DNA from: Planctomycetota bacterium
Lineage (GTDB): Bacteria > Planctomycetota > GCA-002687715 > CAIWVZ01
Assembly: GCA_017853435.1 (NCBI GenBank)
Contig: JAFMJN010000004.1
Coordinates: 1-34,009 of the forward strand
Direction: 5' to 3'
DNA length: 34,009 nt
How positions within the stretch are numbered: position 1 is the stretch's first letter; each line of letters starts with the position of its first letter. Both the position numbers and the translations under genes were made by a program. The notes under the pieces were generated by a model that worked only from the letters and a program-made list of their open reading frames with translations, had not been told where the DNA came from and ran no database searches. Of this stretch, positions 1 through 6,736 are shown in pieces.

Positions 1-722
1 AGCGCCACGTGGGTTACCTCCCCGAGAGCGCCCCTCTCTACAAGGACATGGTGGTTCAGGAGTACCTCGACTACATGGCCCGGCTGAAGGGCGTCGCGGC
101 CGCCGACAGGCGTACCCGTCTCGGCTTCGTCGTATCGGCCTGCTCCCTCCGCGACGTCCTGACCCAGCCGATCCACGCCCTGTCGAAGGGCTATCGGCAG
201 CGCGTCGGACTCGCACAGGCGATGGTCCACGACCCGTCGATCCTGATCCTCGACGAACCCACTTCGGGTCTCGATCCGAATCAGATCCTCGAAATCCGCG
301 ACGTGATCCGCGACCTCGGACGATCGAAGACGGTCGTCCTGTCGACCCACGTGCTTTCCGAAGTCGAAGCCATGTGCGGCCGGGCGATCGTCATCGTCGG
401 CGGCGCGGTCCACGCGGACGTGCCCGTCGGAGGCGCGCAAGGCGAAGCCGAAGTCGTGGTGCTCGACGCGCCGGACGGACTCGGCGACGCCCTCGCTCGA
501 CTCCCCGGAGTGAAAACCGTGAAGGCCGTGCGCAACGGTGCGGCCTCCACGTTCCGACTCGCCACGGGCGGCGACGCACGGGCCGTGCTCGAACCGGTCG
601 GTCGTCTCTGCGCCGAGAAGCGCTGCGTCGTCACCGCGCTCGGCACCGCGCACACCGACCTCGAAGAGATCTTCCGCAAGCTTCAGGGCGCCCGCGGCGC
701 CGCCAAGGAGGCCGTGTCGTGA
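1..722 (+). CDS. ABC transporter ATP-binding protein (5' partial)
   Basis: The frame is open to the left edge (R-H-V-G-Y-L-P-E...), so the true start and the Walker A loop lie upstream; the GTG at 9 in the ORF track is an internal valine. Visible in order: the post-Q-loop 'YLPESAPLY' segment typical of ABC-2 exporters, the signature 'LSKGYRQRVGLAQAM', Walker B 'ILILDEPTSGLDP', and the H-loop 'LSTHVLSEVE'. A C-terminal domain of about 80 residues follows, as in DrrA/CcmA-type ATPases. It should power the membrane protein encoded immediately downstream, whose GTG start overlaps this stop by four bases. With the GldG-like and DUF4340 genes this resembles the gliding-associated Gld ABC module, but the substrate is unknown. 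The family call is secure; the specific role is inferred. Confidence 0.93.
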   Translation, partial: RHVGYLPESAPLYKDMVVQEYLDYMARLKGVAAADRRTRLGFVVSACSLRDVLTQPIHALSKGYRQRVGLAQAMVHDPSILILDEPTSGLDPNQILEIRDVIRDLGRSKTVVLSTHVLSEVEAMCGRAIVIVGGAVHADVPVGGAQGEAEVVVLDAPDGLGDALARLPGVKTVKAVRNGAASTFRLATGGDARAVLEPVGRLCAEKRCVVTALGTAHTDLEEIFRKLQGARGAAKEAVS

Positions 723-1444
723 ATCACGCCTTTACCGTCGCCGGCAAGGAACTCCGTTCCTCGCTCAACTCGCCGCTCGCGTGGGTCTTCATCGGGACGT
801 TCACCATCGCCGCATGGGGCATCTTCTTCTTCGTCGAGAAATTCTTCGCCCGCGACGAAGCCACGATGCGCGGCCTCTTCGCCTGGATGCCGTGGCTTTT
901 GTGGGGCGTGGGCCCCGCGCTCACGATGAGCCTTTGGGCGAGCGAGCGTCGCCTCGGCACGTGGGAAATCCTCGCGACCTCCCCCGTGTCGACGTCGAGC
1001 CTCGTCCTCGGCAAGTTCCTCGCCGCGGTCGCGCTCCTCGGACTCGCTCTTTTGTTCACGCTGCCGATGGCATCCACGGCGGACGCGTTCGGCAGCCTCG
1101 ACTGGGGCGCCGCCTTCGGCGGATGGATCGGATCGCTGCTTCTCGGAGCGGTCTTCATCGCGCTCGGGCTCCTCTGCTCCGCCCTCGTGCAGGACGAACT
1201 CGTCGCACTCGTGCTCGGGTGGTCGCTCGGCGCCCTGCTCCTCCTTCCCGGACTCGGATTCTGGGAAAGCCTCGTGGGAACGGGTGCCGCGTCCGCGCTG
1301 CGCCAGTTCGGTTTCGGCGCCCGATTCGAAACGGCCGCACGCGGCTTGATCGAACTGCGCGACGTCGTCCTTTGGATCACCACCGCCGCCGCCTTCCTCA
1401 CCGCCAACGGTGCGGTGGTGGCGAGCCGTCGTCACAGCCGCTGA
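719..1444 (+). CDS. ABC-2 type permease (GldF-like)
   Basis: A 241-residue integral membrane protein. The ORF track extends it to 374, but the real start is the GTG at 719, which overlaps the ATPase stop (GTGA) and follows a strong Shine-Dalgarno AAGGAGG about seven bases upstream. The N-terminus 'HAFTVAGKELRSSLNSPLAWVF' is the usual amphipathic lead-in and first helix of ABC-2 permeases. About six hydrophobic helices can be counted, with the typical 'ERRLGTWEILATSPVS' cytoplasmic coupling segment after the second. It should form the membrane channel of the exporter energised by the upstream ATPase. The next gene starts nine bases after the stop. Assignment to the GldF branch rests on the neighbouring GldG-like gene. 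Confidence 0.9.
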   Translation: MNHAFTVAGKELRSSLNSPLAWVFIGTFTIAAWGIFFFVEKFFARDEATMRGLFAWMPWLLWGVGPALTMSLWASERRLGTWEILATSPVSTSSLVLGKFLAAVALLGLALLFTLPMASTADAFGSLDWGAAFGGWIGSLLLGAVFIALGLLCSALVQDELVALVLGWSLGALLLLPGLGFWESLVGTGAASALRQFGFGARFETAARGLIELRDVVLWITTAAAFLTANGAVVASRRHSR

Positions 1445-1453
1445 GGTTCATCC

Positions 1454-3691
1454 ATGCAACGCAACACGTTGAACCTTCTCCTCGGCGCGGTGCTCGTCAT
1501 CGCGAACGTCTTCGCCCTGAACGGTCTACTTTCGAGCTGGCACGGAGGTCGCTTCGATCTCACCGAGCGCGGCGATTGGACCTTGGCGCCGGAAACCGTG
1601 GAAATCCTCCGCGAGCCGGAAGAACCACTCGAACTGTGGTTCTTCCACACCGCGATCGAAAAGCAGCATCAGTTGCTGAAGCCGTTGGTGCCCCTCATGT
1701 CCGACACGCTGCGTGAAATGCAGGCCGCGTCGGAAGGCCGCGTGAAACTGCACCTCGTCGAGTGGGATTCCGCCGACAAGGATCTTCAGACACGCGCGGG
1801 CGAAGACTTCGGCGTGAAACCCCTCACGATTCCGATCTCGAGCGCGGACGAGTCGACGACGCGCCTCATCTATTTCACGCTCGTCGTGCGTTACGGAGAC
1901 CGTCACGAACGCTTCGACATGAACGAGCTCTACCGCGTCATCACTTCCGACGCGGACACGGGCGTCGTTCTCGGGCTTCAGAACATCGAATACCTCGTCG
2001 CGAAGGGCGTGACGAAAGTGGTGCGCGGCTTCGCCAGCATCGGCGCGTCGCTGCTCACCTCCGGCGAAACCGCGAAGGTCACCTTCGTGCTGTCTCCCGC
2101 CGCCGACATGCCCGACAACATGAAGGACCTCGAGGCGCGCTCGAAGAAGGCCGTAGAACGCCTCACCGCGGATTCGGGCGGCAAGCTCACCGCCGAATGG
2201 ATCGACCCGACGGGCAAGACTTCGGAGAAGTCCGCTCTCCGCTCGCGCCTCCGCAAGGAGTGGAACATCCGCGAGATTCCGCTGGATCTCGAAGGTGCAC
2301 AAAAGATCTATTCTTGGGTGATCGTCGAAGTCGGCAAGAAGAGCGACGTCTTCCCGATGTTCGACTACACCGCCGACATCACGGAAGCGGCGATCCGCGA
2401 AAACGTCGAAGGATCGCTGAAGGCCCTCATTCCGGGATTCCTGACCGTCGTCGGCGTCATTTCCCCGGACGCGAAACCGGATCCGATGGCGCAGATGATG
2501 GGACGCCCGGAACCGCCCTCCGAATTCCGCGATCTCGATCGCGTCCTCGGCAGCGAGTACGAAGTCAAGATGCTCGACATGTCCGACGGCAAGCTCGTTC
2601 CGTCGGACGTCTCCGTCCTGCTCGTGCTTCGTCCGAAGGATCTCTCCGAACGCACGCTGTGGGCGATCGATCGCTTCGTGATGCGGGGCGGCCGCCTCGT
2701 CGTCTGCGCGGACACGCACGGGCTCGACGTCCAAGGATCGATGCAGGAGCAGGCGCTCAAGATCGTCCCGACGGACTTGGGTCCGCTGAAGGACATGCTG
2801 CGCTCGTGGGGCGCGGACGTCGGCGACGACGTCCTCGTCGACACGCGCTGCGACCGCATCGTGATCCCGAAGACGGTCAACATCGGCGGCCAACGCGTGG
2901 CCGTGCCGATGGAGGCGCGTCACCCGGCGCTGCTCTACTTCGTGCAGGGCGACGGTCTCGAAATGGCGTCGCCGCTCGCGGGCGGACTCAAGTCCATCAC
3001 GATGGGCTACGCATCGCCCGTGAACGTGGCGGTCGCCGAGGCCGCGGCGGAAAGCCGTCCGGCGAAGGTCGGAAAACCCGACGGCGTCGTCGCCGAGGCG
3101 TTCATGACGAGTTCCGCGGAATCCGGCACCGTCAAGGACGTGATGCTCGCGGACGCCACCATCGAAGGCGGTTACCGCGCGGGCCCCGAGGCGAAGAAGC
3201 AACCCGTCGCGCTCCATCTGCGCGGGCGCTTCCCGTCGTGGTTCGCGGGCAAGCCCATCCCCGGACTCCCGGCGAAGAAGGAAGGCGCGGCGTCGCGCCC
3301 CGCCGACGAGGAGGACGCGTCGATGGAATCGCCGGCGCTTTCCCGCGAAACGACCGTCGTCGTCTTCGGCGACGCCGACTTCGTTTCGCCGCTCTACCTC
3401 TCGTGGTCGGACCTCGGCGGCATCATGAAGAGCAATCTCGCGATCCTGAAGAACGCGATCGACATCGGCGGTGCCGATCCGGCGCTTCTCAAGATCCGCT
3501 CGAAGGAAGATCAACGCCGACCGCTCGTCGAACTGCGCAAGATCGACGAAGCGTCGCGCGCGTCGGCGACGCAGAACGCGCGTTGGAAGGCGATCGCGTG
3601 GCCGATCGGTCTTCTCGTCGCCCTCGCCGTCGGTTGGCGCATGATGCGCGCCAACCGCTCCCCCATGGACCTTCCGGTGAACGGAGGCTGA
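1454..3691 (+). CDS. GldG-like ABC transporter auxiliary protein
   Basis: A 745-residue protein with an N-terminal helix (about residues 7-27), a large extracytoplasmic domain, and a C-terminal helix (about 712-728) followed by a short basic tail. The opening 'GGRFDLTERGDWTLAPETVEIL' is characteristic of the GldG/ABC_transp_aux family, in which the periplasmic domain is fused or linked to ABC-2 permeases. A later segment, 'DVSVLLVLRPKDLSERTLWAIDRFVMRGGRLVV', is the family's second hallmark. The start ATG has GAGG about eight bases upstream. A linker near residue 612 carries 'AASRPADEEDA', like other secreted proteins in this window. It probably assembles with the preceding ATPase and permease. 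The function in non-gliding bacteria is not established. Confidence 0.88.
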   Translation: MQRNTLNLLLGAVLVIANVFALNGLLSSWHGGRFDLTERGDWTLAPETVEILREPEEPLELWFFHTAIEKQHQLLKPLVPLMSDTLREMQAASEGRVKLHLVEWDSADKDLQTRAGEDFGVKPLTIPISSADESTTRLIYFTLVVRYGDRHERFDMNELYRVITSDADTGVVLGLQNIEYLVAKGVTKVVRGFASIGASLLTSGETAKVTFVLSPAADMPDNMKDLEARSKKAVERLTADSGGKLTAEWIDPTGKTSEKSALRSRLRKEWNIREIPLDLEGAQKIYSWVIVEVGKKSDVFPMFDYTADITEAAIRENVEGSLKALIPGFLTVVGVISPDAKPDPMAQMMGRPEPPSEFRDLDRVLGSEYEVKMLDMSDGKLVPSDVSVLLVLRPKDLSERTLWAIDRFVMRGGRLVVCADTHGLDVQGSMQEQALKIVPTDLGPLKDMLRSWGADVGDDVLVDTRCDRIVIPKTVNIGGQRVAVPMEARHPALLYFVQGDGLEMASPLAGGLKSITMGYASPVNVAVAEAAAESRPAKVGKPDGVVAEAFMTSSAESGTVKDVMLADATIEGGYRAGPEAKKQPVALHLRGRFPSWFAGKPIPGLPAKKEGAASRPADEEDASMESPALSRETTVVVFGDADFVSPLYLSWSDLGGIMKSNLAILKNAIDIGGADPALLKIRSKEDQRRPLVELRKIDEASRASATQNARWKAIAWPIGLLVALAVGWRMMRANRSPMDLPVNGG

Positions 3692-3694
3692 TCG

Positions 3695-4750
3695 ATGTCC
3701 AAAATCAACATCATCCTGCTCGTCGCCCTCGTCGTTCAGGTCGGCCTGCTCGCGACGCGCGACGACGGTTCGTCGACCGCCGAAACTTCGCTGAAGGAAA
3801 CGGGCGTCGCCGGGCGCCAGCCCTTCGCGGAACTCAAGTCGGAAGCGGTGAAGGAGATCGTCCTTACGGGCTCCGACAAGAAGATCCACGCCGTTTCGAA
3901 GACCACGAAGAACGGGGACACCACGACGACGTCGTGGGTGCTCGCCGACCGCGACGACCACCCCGCGAAATCCGGCGAAGCGGAAAAGGTCATCGACACG
4001 CTGCGGCGCGCGAAATTTTCCCGCGTGCTCAGTCGCCAGGCGAAGCGCCACGCGGGTCTCGGCGTCGCCGAATCGAACGCGTCGATCCGTTGCACCCTGA
4101 AGGGTGAGGACGGGAAGATCCTCGCGGACGTCTTCCTCGGTGAATCCCGTCAGGCGAACGCGACGCATTTCCGTATGACGGGCGACGACGCGGTCTACGC
4201 CGCGGCGGACGTGAACACGTGGTCGTTCCCGACCGACGCCTCCGCGTGGGTGGAAACGAACTGGCTCGACGTACCGACGGACCAAGTCGTGAAGGTGCGT
4301 CTGACGCACGAAGGTCGCGTCATCGAACTCGTGAAGGACGCTCCCGCGTCGATGCCCGCGTCCGCGCCGGCCGAGACGCCCCCGACCACGTGGACCGTGA
4401 AGGAAGGCGGCGACGGCCACGCGGTCGACCCGACGAAGGTCGAAGCGTGGATCCGCGGACTCGGCCAGCTCACGATGTCCGATCCCGTCTCGAAGACCCG
4501 CAAGCCCGAGCACGGATTCGAAAAGCCGACCGCGACGGCGACGCTCGTCACCGCCGACGGCAAGGAAACCGTGATTCTGATCGGTGCGGAACGGAAGCCG
4601 CAGGGCGACTACCATGCGACGGCCACCGGTCGCGATTACATCGTGACGCTGCGGTCGTGGACCGTGAACGACAACTTCAAGAAGAAGTTCGAAGACCTCG
4701 AACCCACCTCCGACGGCGGGGGCCACGAAGGCCACAACCACAAGGATTGA
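3695..4750 (+). CDS. DUF4340 domain-containing envelope protein
   Basis: A 351-residue protein with one N-terminal membrane anchor ('INIILLVALVVQVGLLA') and a beta-rich extracytoplasmic region matching the DUF4340 pattern: repeated modules of 'W.L....' and 'VKEIVLTG' and a thiol-free fold. DUF4340 genes commonly follow GldG-like genes, and here the start lies three bases after the upstream stop with GGAGG overlapping that stop. A proline/alanine linker 'PASMPASAPAETPPTTW' separates two halves. The C-terminus is histidine-rich ('GGGHEGHNHKD'), which could bind metal. It is presumably an accessory subunit of the same transport complex. No catalytic residues are recognised. Confidence 0.85.
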   Translation: MSKINIILLVALVVQVGLLATRDDGSSTAETSLKETGVAGRQPFAELKSEAVKEIVLTGSDKKIHAVSKTTKNGDTTTTSWVLADRDDHPAKSGEAEKVIDTLRRAKFSRVLSRQAKRHAGLGVAESNASIRCTLKGEDGKILADVFLGESRQANATHFRMTGDDAVYAAADVNTWSFPTDASAWVETNWLDVPTDQVVKVRLTHEGRVIELVKDAPASMPASAPAETPPTTWTVKEGGDGHAVDPTKVEAWIRGLGQLTMSDPVSKTRKPEHGFEKPTATATLVTADGKETVILIGAERKPQGDYHATATGRDYIVTLRSWTVNDNFKKKFEDLEPTSDGGGHEGHNHKD

Positions 4751-4754
4751 CCCG

Positions 4755-6638
4755 ATGCGCCGACTCGTCGCCCTGATGCTCCTTCTCCTCTCGGGATGCG
4801 TGACCACGGGCGACGGCGGCGCCGATCCGACGACGGGACGCGGACGTTGGGCGTCGGACCCGACGTTTCTGACGAAGCCGACCGTCGTGTCGGTCGAATG
4901 GCTCGACGCGCAGCGCGGTCGCCTGGTCGTCTTCGACACGCGACCTTCGGCGGAGGCCTACGCCGAAGGAGCGATTCCCGGCGCGCTGCATCTCCCGACG
5001 TCGCGCCTGCGTCGGACGCTCCCCGACGGCACGTCGCGCATCCTTCCTCCGGAGGAGTTGGTGGCGCTGTTCTCCGACTTGGGAGTCGGCGACGGCGTCG
5101 GCGTCGTCGCGTACGGGGACGATCGCCTTCAGGACGCCTGTCACGTGGTCGTCGCCCTCCTCACGATCGGGCATCCGATGGCCGCCGTGCTCGAAGGCGG
5201 ACTCACGGCATGGCGCGAATCGGGCCGCCCGTTGGTCGCCGACGTGCTCACCCCGACGCCGAAGTTTCTGAGCCTCGCTCCGTCGCTCGTGCGGACCGCT
5301 TCCACCGAAGAAGTCGCCCTCGGGGCGATGCCGATCGTCGACAGCCGCCCGGAAGATCAGTTTCTCGGCGCGGCGAAGCCGGGAGAACCCGCGGGGCGCA
5401 TCCCGGGATCGTGTTCGCGCCCGCTCACGGACGACCTCGTGAAGGACGCCGGCGGGCTTTGGTGGAAGTCGCGCGCCGAACTCGAAGCGGCGTACGCGGC
5501 GCTCGACGTCCGCGACGCGGCGATCGCGACATGCAAAGGCGGACTGCAGGCGACGCAAACGTGGTTCACCCTTTCGGTGCTGCTCGGTCGTCGCGACGTC
5601 CGCTGGTACGACGGTTCGTTCCTCGCGTGGGCCGCGGACCCTTCGCGACCGCGTGAAACGGGGCCCGTGTCGCGCCCGGCCCCGCCCCCCGAGCCGCCCG
5701 CGAATCCCCCGATCGTCGACCGCCCGACGCCGCCGACTCCCGTCGCGCCCCCGACTCCCGCCGAACCGACGCCCGCGGCGGCGGCACCGCGCGGCACCTA
5801 CGCGACGGACCCCGAACGGCTCGAACAGCCGACGGTCGTATCGACCGGTTACGTCGCGGGCGGCGCCCGCGGCGCCGTGATCTTGGACACGCGCCCGCGC
5901 GCCGACTATCTGAAGGGACACGTCGCGGGCGCCCGCCACCTCGATCCGGACGCATCGCTCACGACCACCCGCGGGTCGTCGGCGCGCCTTCTGTTGTCGC
6001 CGCGCGCGTCGGCCGTCGTCTTCGGCCAACTCGGCATCGACGAAGAAACGCCCGTCGTCTGCTTGGGAGAGGCGCTCGACACCGCCTGCCTCGCCGCGGC
6101 GGCGCTGCAGGCCGCGGGACATCGTCGCGTCGCGGTGATGGAAGGCGGCCTCGACGCGTGGCGCGCCGAAAAACGCCCGCTCACCCAAGCCGTGCCGCGC
6201 GTGGAACCGACGGTCTACAAAGTGCGGACGCCGACACCGCGCTCGACGGCGGATCTCGCCGACGTCGCGGGCCTCGTCGACGCGAAATCCCGCGCACTCG
6301 TCGACGTGCGCGACGCCGAGGCCTTCGCGGGCGACGCCGCAGCGGCGGGGACGGGGCGCCTCCCCCGCGCGCGCCACCTTCCCGCGGCACGTTTCGTCAC
6401 GCTCGACGGCGGGATGTGGTGGGTCCCGAAGGAAAATCTGCTCCGCGACGTCGAGAAAGCCGAGATCGTTCTTTCCGACGCGGCCGTGATCTATTCCCGC
6501 CACCCGCGCGAAGCCGCGTTCGCGTGGTTCACGCTTACGGTTTTGGGTGGTTCCGCGTCGATGCGTTGGTACGACGGAGGCTTCGCGGAATGGTCGCAAG
6601 ACCCGCGACGTCCTCTCGAAACGGGCCCGTCGCGCTGA
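4755..6638 (+). CDS. Lipoprotein with four rhodanese domains
   Basis: A 627-residue protein with a clean lipoprotein signal (LLLLSGC), so it is likely tethered to a membrane facing the periplasm. It contains two tandem rhodanese pairs joined by a proline-rich linker (about residues 300-345). Domains 1 (about 42-165) and 3 (about 348-470) are the non-catalytic N-terminal type. Domains 2 (about 180-300) and 4 (about 485-620) are the catalytic type, with 'RWYDGSF' and 'RWYDGGF' near their ends. Only domain 2 keeps the persulfide cysteine (C260 in 'TCKGGLQA'); domain 4 has serine at the equivalent site (S581 in 'YSRHPREA'). It is a probable thiosulfate/3-mercaptopyruvate-type sulfurtransferase, with the substrate unknown. 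The start lies four bases after the DUF4340 stop, with AAGGA upstream, so it is likely part of the ABC operon. Confidence 0.87.
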   Translation: MRRLVALMLLLLSGCVTTGDGGADPTTGRGRWASDPTFLTKPTVVSVEWLDAQRGRLVVFDTRPSAEAYAEGAIPGALHLPTSRLRRTLPDGTSRILPPEELVALFSDLGVGDGVGVVAYGDDRLQDACHVVVALLTIGHPMAAVLEGGLTAWRESGRPLVADVLTPTPKFLSLAPSLVRTASTEEVALGAMPIVDSRPEDQFLGAAKPGEPAGRIPGSCSRPLTDDLVKDAGGLWWKSRAELEAAYAALDVRDAAIATCKGGLQATQTWFTLSVLLGRRDVRWYDGSFLAWAADPSRPRETGPVSRPAPPPEPPANPPIVDRPTPPTPVAPPTPAEPTPAAAAPRGTYATDPERLEQPTVVSTGYVAGGARGAVILDTRPRADYLKGHVAGARHLDPDASLTTTRGSSARLLLSPRASAVVFGQLGIDEETPVVCLGEALDTACLAAAALQAAGHRRVAVMEGGLDAWRAEKRPLTQAVPRVEPTVYKVRTPTPRSTADLADVAGLVDAKSRALVDVRDAEAFAGDAAAAGTGRLPRARHLPAARFVTLDGGMWWVPKENLLRDVEKAEIVLSDAAVIYSRHPREAAFAWFTLTVLGGSASMRWYDGGFAEWSQDPRRPLETGPSR

Positions 6639-6659
6639 GCCTCTTTTGGGGGTTCGGCC

Positions 6660-6689
6660 TTGACGGATCCCCTCCGTCGTGGCCATAAC
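6660..6689 (+). promoter_or_regulatory. Candidate promoter for the topoisomerase gene
   Basis: In the 98-base gap after the rhodanese gene, TTGACG (6660-6665) and CATAAC (6684-6689) are separated by 18 bases, resembling sigma70-type -35 and -10 elements (5/6 and 4/6 matches). A start near 6695 would give a leader of about 40 bases before the chosen ATG at 6737. Nothing else is recognised in this gap. This is inference from sequence similarity only. Confidence 0.35.
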
Positions 6690-6736
6690 GCAGACAACGC
6701 ATGCCGGGGGAAGCCCCGTCGGCGGTCAAGGACCCC

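Noticed and set aside
1526-4939. 1,137-codon antisense frame over the GldG/DUF4340 genes
   Set aside because: Same high-GC shadow effect; the sense frames carry recognisable families, strong ribosome binding sites and tight spacing.
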